The position numbers and the translations under genes were made by a program. This document shows positions 23,620 through 35,025 of a stretch of 64,000 bases of DNA, in pieces (positions within the stretch are counted from its first letter, which is position 1; each line of letters opens with the position of its first letter). Location: assembly GCA_008360955.1 (NCBI GenBank), contig LUCM01009066.1:207277-271276 (forward strand), in the 5' to 3' direction. The notes under the pieces were generated by a model. That model saw only the letters and a list, made by a program, of their open reading frames with translations, ran no database searches and was not told the DNA's origin. The DNA is from Fasciolopsis buskii. Its lineage: Eukaryota > Platyhelminthes > Trematoda > Plagiorchiida > Fasciolidae.

Positions 23620-26449
23620 TCGCTTCCCTCGTCGTTTGGTAAGGAAATTTAAAGTTTTATTTGTCGGAAGCCACTAGCTCCATTGACCCCTTTTGATTTC
23701 AAACCACATAGGTAATCGAACAAAAATAAGTCTAAACTGTAACCGGAGTTGAACATTGCATTGCATGTTCTCAAAATAAAACGGTCAACTAGGTTACACT
23801 TTGTTGTGATCTGCCGAGTGCACAAACTGTTTACCTGTTTGCGCAGTGAGCAGGTTACAATTAGCCTCTTACGAAAATGACTTGTTTCGCTAGTTTCTGT
23901 TTATCGGTCGAGTACCTCTGATAGAATTGGTGATTTGCATTCGCCAGGCAATCGCGACAGAGCTCGAGCCAGTATTAACGAAAAAAAGTGCGGATAGTCA
24001 CATCTAACCCAATGAGTAACGAAAATACTTCTCTCATAGCACATATTTGGACAATGTAAAATAACTAACACGTTCTCATTTGTCTTGAGGTGATCAAAGG
24101 AGCCAGATTGATAACTATAATGAAACCACCGACTTTTCGTCTACCAGGCAGATACTATAGCAGTGAGTTGTGCTAAGAAATTTAAGCAGTAGTTGGTCTT
24201 GCCACTGGCACTGTTTTCAAAGCCATCAACAGTTTTTGTTTGTTGCAAAAGACTTTTCTGAAGCACATTCAAACTGTTCAAATATAACCAGTTTCCACAA
24301 GTGAACGGTCATTAACACGTTGTAGCCATGTTTCAGGAAATTTTATTGGTTCATACATTATATGGATGCCACTAACCTTTAGGTGATGTCACTGCAGTCT
24401 GACTGGAATGTTTTATATCTCCTGGCGGAAATCGAGCATTGTTTTATCTTTATAGAAATACCGTTTTGAAAGTAGTGCCTCAGTTTGTCCATGCAAGACA
24501 TTTAAACCAGTCAGAGGAAACTTAATTATACATAAGATCTGCTAAACGACGAGACACGGTGTAGTAGTAAAAGGAGTAGTAACGGTAGTGGTGATAAAAA
24601 AACAATAGTATTAGAAACATCTTCATTATTGATAATGGTCATGGCAATTCTGTTAGTAGTGATCACGAATTCGTTTTCATTCGTTGCTGAACCATTTCAA
24701 TAGAATTGCCGTTCTTCATTCCCTCCCTTTTTTCTCGGTACAGCTTTTGGTCTACTATTAGCGAAGCTGCAAAGAAAGTAATGGAAAAACGTTCGAACTG
24801 AATAGGCCATGACATTTGACAGGCATCAAGCGTGCTTTGTTGTTCTGTCATTCTAAATACATATTCACCTGTGGGTCATCAAACATACCAAACCTTCCAT
24901 CTCGCACAACAGACTTTTACCTTGTGAAACCTTGGCTGTCCATAACAGCAGCTGGATTTGTCTATCGAAATTTTCGACTTGACAAGAGTGTCAGACAAAA
25001 GGGAGTCCGACAGAAGGCCAGAGTTGTCATGCGACGTTGAAAGATTTACCAGTGCGCCTGTCCAATCCTTGTGTAGAAAACATTGATCTGTCTGAAACAG
25101 ATATTTTATTTTGGTTTAGACGTCTAATTTCTGCCTTAGCTTTGTAGGAAAAAAACAATTTATTCCGGGTGAACCCATCAGGTTCAAATGTGTTTAATTG
25201 TTGTTAAGTTACCACTAGCAACCTTTGGGCTGCTACGACATTTTGCAATTTCCTCGGTGAAAAGAAATAAATGAACTAGCATATATGACCTGATATATGT
25301 GGACAATTAGGTGTAGTTTTATTTTAGTTTTACATCCGGCTAACATTTTTCCGTTTGACTCCTCGTCAACCGGTCACCGTTTCTTAGGAGCAGCAATCGA
25401 ATTTTACTGTTGATTCGCAGATCATCATTACTGGATTGAATCTTCACAGGACAGTAATTGAATTTTCAACAACCAAACGTGAATTCTATAAGTAAGAACT
25501 TCGAACCAAGTTAACGCTAGAAGTATATCTGAAATGTTCAACGGTGAGCATAGCCGTGTCATACTTGATGCTAATTGAAGCCACCTGCACCAATTTTGAG
25601 GGTCTTATCAATTATTTTCGGTAGAAAGTTTCAGTCTATAAAACGAGATCACAACTCCCCTCGTAAATTTCAGGGAACAATCTGGTCTTACGAGTCGTCT
25701 TACTGACCGGTGTTGTGGACTATGGTGAACCAAAAATTCCAATAGCATTTCAAGCCGAATCCGTAGCAGAAGCTATTTAATTATCTACTTAGTTCAGAGT
25801 GAAAAATAACGGAAAATCCGTCCCGGTAACTGAACATATTAACGTAAGATTCCCCACTGTTATTGTTCACAAGTTCGTTAAAGCTAAACCTATGATGTTT
25901 TACGTGGGGTGTCGGTGTTTTAATTCAGGTTTCTTTATACCTGTGCAACGAAAAAAGCAATTTAGGCACATTTTTGTTTGGAGGATTTTACAAAGCCTCA
26001 AATGTTTTATAAATCGAGAAAATGTTGAGTAGATTTCATCTGGTAAATTCTCCTAAATCTTCAAAGTGAACAGTCTCATGTCAGAGTTAAAATAGTTACC
26101 GGTATTCCATTGAAATGATTTTAAACTCCTTTCACAACCTGACTAGATAGGAAAATGAAGCCATGTTTTTTCTCTGCCCTCCCAGAATTGTTTGCACTTT
26201 TATTAGTACATGTATTCACTAGCAGCCGCAGAATGAAAGAAATTTATCATGGACAATATGAACTATGTTTTGGCTATTTTGTAGAAAGTATATCAGTTGC
26301 ACCATCATCTCGACTAACGATAGATAATCGACGATGGCTTGAAAGAATAGTGGACCTTGAAAATCATATCTGAGGTTCCAGATCCCTTATTTTCACCCTG
26401 GTATATAGATAAAGCGAACTATTTTGTGAGCTTGCAAAATACGAGGCAA

Positions 26450-26525
26450 TTTTGATCGGCATTATTGCTCACGTTAATTGTCTGCTACTCCAAAAAGGTC
26501 AGAGGTTCGAACTCGCTGTCGCCCG
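26450..26525 (+). repeat. Possible tRNA-derived SINE head
   Basis: The sequence AGAGGTTCGAACTCGC at 26501-26516 is a near-perfect box B of a polymerase III internal promoter. About 45 bases upstream, GATCGGCATTATTGCTCACG is a poor box-A match. The body downstream is not similar to the other SINE-like copies in this window, as far as I can judge by eye. Confidence 0.33.
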
Positions 26526-26869
26526 GTTGTTTACCACACCTTATCTATTGGTACCCTTTGTAGTTCCATGACACTCCAAATTTCAGAATCACAGTTGCCG
26601 GTCCTTCCTTCCTTCCGTGTAGTTGAACGTATTATCTAAGAGGCATCCCTTTCTTCTGTACTCAAGCATAAAACGTGTCATTAAAGAATAAATAGGATCA
26701 CGCGGTAACCTAAATGGCACGTCTATGGTCTCACTTAACGCATCTAAATTGTCATTGACACTTTTTAAGCAGCCCCAGCGTCCCGCAGTTTCACCAAATG
26801 ATAACAATAAGCCATTCAACCATGTGAGAAAGTTATGAAAGGAAAGGTTTGCATGCTGAAGGTTTGCGC

Positions 26870-27150
26870 GCTTGAAGGCTTTTGATCACCTAGTTTTATG
26901 CAGTATTGCTAGGATTAGGTGGAATGACTACATGAATAATGTAAGGTTTTGAAAGCAAACACTGATTACTGGTTCAGAGAACATTCTCTCAGCGTATCCC
27001 GCTTAGTAGACTTCGTTGGTTAAGACACGTGTGGCGTAACGCAAACATAAGTTTATCACATTGTGCACTGTAATTTTTCGTCTTTCGGAGAAGAGGCTGC
27101 TTAGTGATCTACAGAAGACGTGGCAAGCGGTAGGGGAAAAATATACACTG
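26870..27150 (+). mobile_element. RTE-like non-LTR retrotransposon, 3' ORF relic
   Basis: Two short translations match the extreme C-terminal region of the same endonuclease/reverse-transcriptase family seen at 47.8 kb. FDHLVLCSIARIRWNDYMNN at about 26880-26940 corresponds to the family's 'FDHRCLRSIARIxW' segment. RIPLSRLRWLRHVWRNANIS at about 26995-27055 corresponds to 'HRLRWLGHVLRM'. They lie in different frames with stops between, so this is an old fragment. The RT catalytic domain is absent. It lies between two plus-strand exon candidates and would be intronic if those are real. Confidence 0.68.
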
Positions 27151-27691
27151 GCAGAACTCCACATCCTGCCAACTACCTGAAGGACTGTTTCTAAACGGCA
27201 TCAATCCAAATCCGTCACATTTTCAAATCCGGTAAAGCAACTCCCATGCAGTTGCAATGATAACTGCGTCCACAAAACAGCCTAGAAGCTCTTCTACAGG
27301 ATGTCAGAAAATGTATTCAGGTAGTTACATTTCATTTGGCACCGAGAAGACATAAATTCTTTGAAACGAAAGTGCCTTCCCAATGATACTACAATCAGCG
27401 TCGTTATGTATTTAAAACGTAGGTTAACTCATCAACCACATTTATTTGGACAAGGTCACATGGACTACAGGGTAACCTAAAAAAATGGCTAGGATAAGTC
27501 AAAAGCATTCGACGTGCAGTGCCTCGCCCATATTTTTTTAATTGGTCACTTTTTCAAGCTGTCCGAGTCTTCTAAATTTGCTATTCATTCTGCTTTCGCG
27601 TAAGCCGCGAAGACAAAACTGGAAAGGTTTTGTTGGCCTATGTCAATGGCATCGTGTCATGGTAAACAAGACACATTTCCTTTCACTGCAG

Positions 27692-27805
27692 ATTTGTTGA
27701 TGAAGACGGAAAATTACGTATCATCAGCTGTCCGTAAAACATGCACACCAGATGTTCATGAAAATGTCATTTATCGGCAGGAAGATGGGGCTTCGGTAAA
27801 AGTCA
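27692..27805 (+). CDS. Candidate internal exon
   Basis: The acceptor is strong (cctttcactgcag). The frame of 37 full codons has about 38 per cent G in first position and a protein-like product (LLMKTENYVSSAVRKT, then DVHENVIYRQEDG). Using the donor GTCA|gtaaaa, the exon would be phase 1 at both ends and would join in frame to the cysteine-rich segment at 28045. A nearer donor (TCG|gtaaaa at 27796) would break that continuity. No family is recognised. Confidence 0.3.
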
Positions 27806-28044
27806 GTAAAATTTAAGTGAACTGACCTTAGTAACAAGTTTACGCGCACACACGCACATGCAATTATCCCGTATATCTAGAAGTGGTTATTCTCTCAAAA
27901 TTAGTTACTTGTTATTTGCAGACCAAATGACCTGGTTGGGTTACTTGTGGATATTTTAAATATTGCACGAAGGGTTAGGCGTACAACGACTGGGCATCTA
28001 AAAATGTTGCAACTTCATCTGTGCACGTTTTGTTTTCGTTTCAG

Positions 28045-28148
28045 TCTTCTCGGTTCGATGTCGCACTTGTCTCCCCTGTGAAGAAGAATACAAAGCGAAA
28101 TTTCTCCTGAGGAAAGATGAGATCGTGGACAACTGCAAAGTTTGCATC
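28045..28148 (+). CDS. Candidate cysteine-rich internal exon
   Basis: This segment has the best-matched splice pair I noticed: acceptor tgttttcgtttcag and donor ATC|gtaagtaa, enclosing 34 open codons. The product has five or more cysteines in CxxC-like spacing (CRTCLPCEEEYK at the start, NCKVC at the end) with charged residues between. This could be part of a disulfide-rich extracellular module or a zinc-binding site, but no specific family can be named. It starts in phase 1 and ends in phase 0. The following candidate at 29596 starts in phase 0. Overlapping minus-strand frames of similar length are judged to be shadows. Confidence 0.35.
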
Positions 28149-29595
28149 GTAAGTAATTTGTTCCAATATTTATTGTGCCCATATATTTGATTGACTTGTC
28201 TGTGCACCTCCTTTCGTCGGGCTTCCAATGCTGTCGTCCGTTTTGTGGCCGTTCGGCAAATAAACTTACCTGAGTAAAATCAATAGGGACTCCCCAAACT
28301 GTACTTAAAACGTGTCTGAGTAATAGTTTACTTTTAAGACATTCATTCATGTTTGTTCGAAATTAGTGACTGTAATTCGAACGATTTATGTGGTCACATA
28401 CCCACTGGTTGGTTGTTCCCACTCACTTCAGTGACTAGCAAGTCCGAACAAAGTATGCATAAATACGGTCAGAATAATTAGCTACAGCGCGGCGACATGT
28501 CATTTTTACCACTAACCAATTACCTTATGTCAGCTGATTTTAATTATTCGTTTGGCCAAATCTTGCACTCATCGTATGCAACTCCGTCACCGACTACAGT
28601 CACCCATATCCTGCTCTCGCTGGTTAACCTTTTGTTCACTCAAATTTCCGTGTAAACAAAATGACAACTAGACTATGAATGAAATGTGAACGTGTGTGCG
28701 CTAAAACTCATTGCGCTTTAAACAAAGCATAACGAAATGACAAAACACACGTGGTCAACTAAAAGCTGAGAATAACTTGAGAGTTTTCCTTCTTCGTGTC
28801 CTTATGACTTATTGAGTAGTGCTCATTCATCTGTTAGCCTTGTCCGCGTGAATGATAATCCTTTTTTCTCTCTCGCTATTCCAATATTTCAATTTGCTCC
28901 ATTTCTATGCTTTCGCTAGCACTTCTATCTTGGAAAACTCGTTATTTTGCCCGTGGCTAGTTTTTCTCGGAATTTTTGAATTTTTGTCGACCTCTGTTGT
29001 AAGCTTTCAGTTATGAAGTTGTCCTTTGTGTTATATGACTTTCTGACCCACGATTGAGAATCCTGGATTTAATTTACAGCTGTTGTGCTTAGTTTAGCAG
29101 TTAACAGAATTTGATGCTTATCAACTGCGTATGAATCGTAATTCGGATCCTTTGATGGACCTTTAATCAACCTACCCGAGAAAATGTCCGGATTCGGTGG
29201 TTGAGCGAAGATGAGGGCCACATACTAGAGTGTGCCCAATGCCTACTCTCATTCTGACACAGGTTGTTGATTTACGATTGATCTAATACTATATTATGGA
29301 TTTCTTCAATTTACAAAAGCCTGCTAGTGGTTGCATCTCGGCACATGTAGACAGCCGGGGAATTAATTTGGCTATGTAATGGTTTATAGTGCTTGGGTAA
29401 CATGATTCGCTACACAACTGCCAAGCCAGTATGCTGCGACATATCAAGAAACATTCGATAACAAATTACCTAAAACGTACTCCATTTATTTCTCATTTTC
29501 TAACACCGAACTCAGAAAACCATTGTTTTCATGGCATCCATTTACCTCCCGTCTGTATATCACAATCATAGTTCGACTGGTTTGTTCCATTTCAG

Positions 29596-29663
29596 TTGAC
29601 CAGACAACGCAAACAAAAGATCTGTATGTCTAACTTAAGTGCTTGGAATTTCGGATATGTCCG
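29596..29663 (+). CDS. Candidate internal exon downstream of the Cys-rich exon
   Basis: The acceptor ttgttccatttcag is followed in phase 0 by 22 codons (LTRQRKQKICMSNLSAWNFG...) and the donor CCG|gtaatg, ending in phase 2. Phase 0 agrees with the end of 28045-28148. A very short intron of about 39 bases (29664-29702) could join it to a Ser/Thr/Pro-rich open stretch that stops at TAG near 29785. Small introns of that size are known in flatworms. Evidence is limited to splice consensus and phase. Confidence 0.22.
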
Positions 29664-32600
29664 GTAATGACATTGACTATTCACAGCATGTAGAGAATTT
29701 CAGGATAACTCGTTCACACGGCCTGTCACCAGTCCAACCTACTAGCACAACCAGTTCAGGCGGCGTCCCGGACGATATGTTGTAGGTGCACCATTCAGCT
29801 ATCACTAAATGATCTAACTATGTTCTTGGTCTGGTTGTGCCGGTATGTTCCTATTTCCGGTATACAAGTGGACAAATATCATTCAGAGTGTTGTGTTGCC
29901 AAACCGGGACTATGCAAACGCTCTGAAAATACAGGGCAGTTTTGTTATCTGTGTTGCCAAGCCGACGATTCGACTTTGCGTATGCGGAGCTCTGTAGAGA
30001 TGCGTGTAGACGGTCTGTTTCCCATAACTTGCGTGCTTCCACGTAACTCTCGAGGGCGCATTCTTCATATAGGATGTGTGCACACGATTGCTGACAGGTC
30101 ACTTCTACCTCGTCAGCTGATACTCCGTGGAGAAAGTCAACAGGGTTATTGAATGTGAATTTAGACTATCACGACTGCATTTACCCAGTGATTATCCAAT
30201 GGCTTTTTTGTTTTCAAATTAGTGTTTGCGTTTTCGGACAAAATTATTCCTCGTATGTTAAAAACGCCCACTCCATCATTATGAAACTATGAATGAAAGA
30301 ACGAGATCTGTTTCACTCATCGTGTTAGGAATCGGATGCAATGCATTTTCGCCAGACACGGTCGAGGCCGCGAACTCCGGCGGGCGAATGATTTTGAATG
30401 GAGCATCGTAGTGGCCGGCTGTCACTGGATTCGTCTGAATTAAATATCACACAAAATGACAATTATTCGCTACGAGTTTTGTGAGGCCACAGTGCACAAT
30501 TGTGAAACGTGAAATCTAATCTGATTGTTTGTATTTTGCCAGTACGAGATTCTGCTGTCCACGGCACGACACTTTCGGATTTAAATTTTAATAAGCGAAG
30601 TGCAATTGGTTAAGGTTATGATTAACTGGTTGTCCAAATTGTTAGGTGAACCAGTAAAACTCATTAGTACTTCCGAATATTTTGACAAAATGGGACTCAC
30701 AAACTTTGGCGGTTTGCACCTGACTGTTCCATTGATTATCGTACACAATGTTGTTCGAATTTCTGCCCTAGGTGGAAAAATGTTCCCTCAATAAATAAGA
30801 AAGAATACGCACGAGAATGATGCCCTGCTCAGATTGTGATCGTGACAAAACGCACCATCGAAAAAAGGCCAGATGAAGTCGCCGTTAGGTTATGGGATGG
30901 CCAGTCCATAAAGACTTGCTGAGTATGGCTGACCAGTCCTGGCCTCGATGCCTGCTCCCAGCGGTTGATTTTTACTCCCGATGTCTATGACTGATTGCAG
31001 TTTCCATGCGAAAACTTGAGAGATTCTTCTTCCGTAGGAGACGTTTTACTCCTATGCATTCGTTCCTTTAGGATGCCATCTAAACAGCTCTCAAGACTGA
31101 CTGTTACTATTTTGTATCAGACACTGACTCTTGTATCTATCAGAAACTCATGGCAACAAAGATTTCCCGAGTTCCGTATGCATTTGTTTTGTCTCCAAAA
31201 ACAATTATGTTTGAATGGTGTCTAGCTAGAATTATTGTGGTGGATTTTCCGCTCCTTTGGGAAAACGAATTTTTTGCCGGGCATAGCCGTTATGACGCAT
31301 GTGTTGACGTTTCGAAATAAGCTGCCATGGCTGTGGGATTAGCGAAAGCTGACAGTGGTTTGCCAGTGTCTATGTCATCAAAAGATTGAAGTTTTAAGAG
31401 TCTACCATCATTTGGGTTTATTACAATTTAGGCACATTGTGCTTGCCTAATTTAAGTCAATAATATGAAGAAAATATACAAATCGTATGAATGTACCATA
31501 CCTCTTCCCGCATCCCGCATTCCAGTGAGTGGCTTGTTTTCTAGAATGACAATATTAGTGAAGTGAACACTTACGTTGTATATCCTTTTTCGTTTGCTTT
31601 AGAATTCGGGAATTCAGCTGGATTGAATTTAGGTTTGAAAGTACTAGTTTCAGAAGCCTGACTTGGTTCCCTTGAACGTTCGTACTAGAAGAAATTGGCC
31701 GCAAACGGTTTATTCGCAGTCTCTAAATAGACATGTCACCATACATTGAAGAACAATTCGAATTTTGTTCTGGGAGTTTGCAACGACTGTGATCAAAAAT
31801 AGCCATAGAACCGGGAATTGACAGTTGGTTCGTGCATGTTGCCCAATCGATCGATCCGTGTAACCACTCTAGTATGACCAATAGGCAAATCGTACGCAAT
31901 GGCCTGCACGTGAATCAGAGACATGAGCTACCGATGCAAACGATGCCACAATACATTGATGAATTAGCGTGGCAAAGTTGAGGAAAGTGTTCATTTCTAA
32001 CCTCACATGAGTCTAAAAGTAGTGCCCCTTCATCTAGCTGGATTCACCGCTACACTCGAAGAGATATGCACCCTCAATTTGTAAGTGATTAGTGAACAGT
32101 CTGATCTGTGTCTGATTCACGATCAACAGTTAGCGGGCACTTATGTTTCCTGCTTTGGTGGTTGCATTGTATTATCGTTTACACGTTCCATTTGCCTTAT
32201 TACATGGATCGAGTTGTGTCAGATATTTTCAACATTCTAGGCGCTTTCGATCAAAATCCAATTCGATATCAGTCGACATCGGATTTTGTATATCACGTGA
32301 AATATCTGAAGGTACATATACGATAATCGGTGTCCTAGATATGACTAAAACTATGTGAGAACCTTTATTACATCAAGAACAGTGACTAGTGAATTATTCC
32401 CGGCGTTTGGCAGCTAGGGCGTATTTTTACTTTCTGGTGACGAATTTTCTACAAACACTAATGCAACTTGTAATTGCAATTCCGAATAAAGTTGAAAGAT
32501 TAATGCATACCAGACAAATACACTGACCGAGTTCATGTTTACCATATCTAATAAGAGGCTTTTGTTTGAAAGTGGAAATGTGATATGGTCCGGAAATTTC

Positions 32601-33421
32601 GTCACCAAATTTGGATCACCGATTAGAGTACACCCAGTCTCAAGTGTGCAGGAGACCGAGATGTTTGGAAATATGATCCCGAAATCTATATTTGATGCAG
32701 GTAAGGGGGGAATGACTTCTGAAAATAAATGTGTAATTTTAGTGTCTTCCTGACCAGTATTTTGTGATCAGAGTCGGTCGGTTATCTTTGATGATATCTA
32801 GGATCGTCCAGTGCAGTGTTCGGATGGTACAACTGTCCATATATAATATTTCCCACTCATAGAATACAAATGTTTGTCGGATGTAATACTCAAAACAAAT
32901 ATGATTTACCTATACCATTTACGATGTTACTACATTTTGTTTCTTAGGAAAGTTTGGCCGTTTCTAGTTATTTGCCATTTACCCAACAAACTTGGTTCAG
33001 ATGTCAGGTGGCTTTACACAAAATTGATTTGAACTGTGGATTGCGATGTTCCTATCAGCCAAACATCCTTCCGGGAGTTGGTTTTCCTCATGTATGACCG
33101 CTACTCAAATTGTGGATGTCGATTAAAGAAGAAACCTAATTTTACATCACTATAAAAGAAATATTCATGGCACCAACTTTAAGGCTATCCAGTTTAAATA
33201 TATCCAACTGTCAAAACGTTTAAAGACAAATTATAAGAAGTTTGAACCTTTCGCGAAACGGAACACTTTAGACCTAAATTCGGATATTCCGTATACGAAT
33301 GCACAACTGAAATCCCGATTGTCAATATGCGTTGATAAATTTTCGTAACTTGTTGGAAAATGTCTTTTTTACGATGGGTGATTTAAGATAGCTAACATGT
33401 ACCCCTTGATTTCACCTTTAG
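29664..33421. other. Unassigned DNA with two weak exon candidates
   Basis: No element or known gene is recognised. Two stretches are worth noting. One is 32012-32080 (phase 2 to 2, donor AATTT|gtaagt). The other is an open frame up to 32700 ending GCAG|gtaagg in phase 1, which could feed the candidate at 33422. The frame at 29820-30152 overlaps a minus-strand frame and has no supporting splice context. Confidence 0.4.
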
Positions 33422-33571
33422 TTTTATTCAATGAGAGCCTTCGCTTAAAAACAGTAGCTGCAATGATATCAGCTGAGTTGGCATTAGTAAGAGATTTTCC
33501 ACCATCCGTTGCTTGTAAATCACAGTATCAAGCACCTGAGTGCAAGTGGAGAACAGAAAACAAACGAAAAA
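33422..33571 (+). CDS. Candidate internal exon
   Basis: A pyrimidine-rich acceptor (ttgatttcacctttag) and the donor AAAA|gtaaga enclose 49 open codons, phase 1 at both ends. The product is alanine- and glutamate-rich early (KTVAAMISAELALVRDFPPS) and lysine-rich late (APECKWRTENKRK). About 29 per cent of codons begin with G. The phase agrees with an upstream frame ending at 32700 and with a possible downstream exon at about 34230-34369 (donor TTTTG|gtgagt). No domain is recognised. Confidence 0.28.
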
Positions 33572-34028
33572 GTAAGATAAATTCATTGATCAGTTACGGC
33601 TGCACAGTAGTTTAACACTTTTCAGTAGTGAGCTGCTCAGTAATGTTGCATGGTGACTGATTCCATATTTACGCACAAGCTGACAAGGCTCAACTTAAGA
33701 CGGCGAATAGATGTATAAGTTTACAAAAATCATAACTACCTGTATACTCTGATACTGCATAAACATCGTATCTATCTGTCCCCGACAATCCCACTTTTCA
33801 GACAGCCGAGACGGAATATCAGGGGTACAAAATTCAAGGTCGGGCATGTATGCAACGTTGCCCGGACCAACGATCACAGAACACAAAACCAGGAATGCAT
33901 GACAAAATCACCTGCTGTTATCAAGATCTTTGCAATAATCGAGCGCTAGCACGAAATCCTCATCTCGTACTGACCTCTGTCACTTCCTTGCTAACTACTT
34001 ACGGGCTTCTGGCAAGATTTCGATAAGT

Positions 34029-34062
34029 CTTTTACATATACTTTTACATATACTTACGTATA
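34029..34062. repeat. Short tandem repeat (12-mer, about 2.8 units)
   Basis: The unit CTTTTACATATA occurs twice in direct succession, followed by a diverged third unit (CTTACGTATAC). It is a small minisatellite-like tract. Confidence 0.7.
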
Positions 34063-34395
34063 CGCACCAATATTTTCAGGTGAATAAGAAGCGCGAGATG
34101 TATTCATCTTCATCAGCTGGTGTACCCCTATTCCACTAAACGAGGGTCGAAATTGCAGACTGGCATGGAATCTGAATTTTTGTAACCCCACTGAAGATAT
34201 TTTCGCAGTTGTTTAAAGCACATACAGCGAGAAGTCCTGTGTCATACCGAACAGTTGCTTGCGTCATTTCACTTTTGTTTTCCTTGTTGAAAATTATTCC
34301 CGGACCCATCTGTCCTCATTTTGAAATTATCCGTCCTCAGATTTTTAGACCATATTTTGGCTCTTTTGGTGAGTTTTTCTCTCTCTATAATGTGA

Positions 34396-35025
34396 AATGA
34401 AATATTGCCGATTTTCGGAAGAAAACTGTGCCTTAGGCGTGTTCCTTGGCATTTGTATATAACAATTACAATTCTGGCGAGTTCTCAATCTGTCTCTGTA
34501 CGAAAATGGCGGTCTAATAAATTTGGCATTAACGGGCATGTGTGTGTTTGTGTGAATGACCTCGATTATCCGTTATACCAATGTGCCCCGAAATTACCTC
34601 CCTATATCAGTACCAAAATAGGCCCACAGGAAATAATTGTCTTCGCCACCGGACTTTACGAGAAAGAAGTATTCCAGGTGAGCCAACAGAATAACGAGTG
34701 GAATCGATATTTGTCTTTTGTTTCACGTGCTCCGAATCAGCTGTTAACGCACGACAGATATCAAAACAATTTTACGAACTTTAGAATATTGATTATCCGT
34801 CTAAATGAGCGTAACGGTAGTGTAGAACGGAACAGATTTGGAATTAGTTCACGAAGTGTTCTCTTTGAGACACAAACTGGCATACTTGAACAATCATGCA
34901 AACTAATTAAAATCAGTAGAAAACAACTCATGGAGAGAGTGAGCGATGGAAAATATGCGGTCACAGCTTACCACCATGACAACAACGACTGCCGTACAAT
35001 ATTTTGCACTCACTTCGGGTTTTAG
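34396..35025 (+). CDS. Longest open frame in the window (about 209 codons), unknown product
   Basis: This frame is open from just after a TGA at 34393 to a TAG at 35023, far longer than any other and rarely expected by chance. It has no clear ATG near its 5' end (the first long run starts at TTG), so it would have to be entered by splicing or from an internal Met. A consensus donor (TTCCAG|gtgagc at 34678) splits it. The part before that donor is richer in Pro, Cys and Tyr (DLDYPLYQCAPKLPPYIS). The part after is Asn-, Arg- and Ser-rich. First-position G is only about 21-23 per cent, which weakens the coding case. No family is recognised. Confidence 0.3.
   Translation, partial: NEILPIFGRKLCLRRVPWHLYITITILASSQSVSVRKWRSNKFGINGHVCVCVNDLDYPLYQCAPKLPPYISTKIGPQEIIVFATGLYEKEVFQVSQQNNEWNRYLSFVSRAPNQLLTHDRYQNNFTNFRILIIRLNERNGSVERNRFGISSRSVLFETQTGILEQSCKLIKISRKQLMERVSDGKYAVTAYHHDNNDCRTIFCTHFGF

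Larger units (their letters stand above)
16950..26869. other. Unassigned, intron-like DNA with scattered exon-like segments
   Basis: Apart from the segments listed separately (18316-18470, 19641-19772, a (TA)n tract at 23600 and SINE-like signals), nothing is recognised. Further weak exon candidates are 20060-20108 (acceptor tttttgcag, donor CCA|gtaagt), 21211-21409 (coding-like frame ending ACG|gtgagc), and the phase-compatible pair 25450-25491 and 25798-25843. In that pair the intron phase is 2 and the second segment ends AAC|gtaaga. None matches a known family. Confidence 0.45.
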
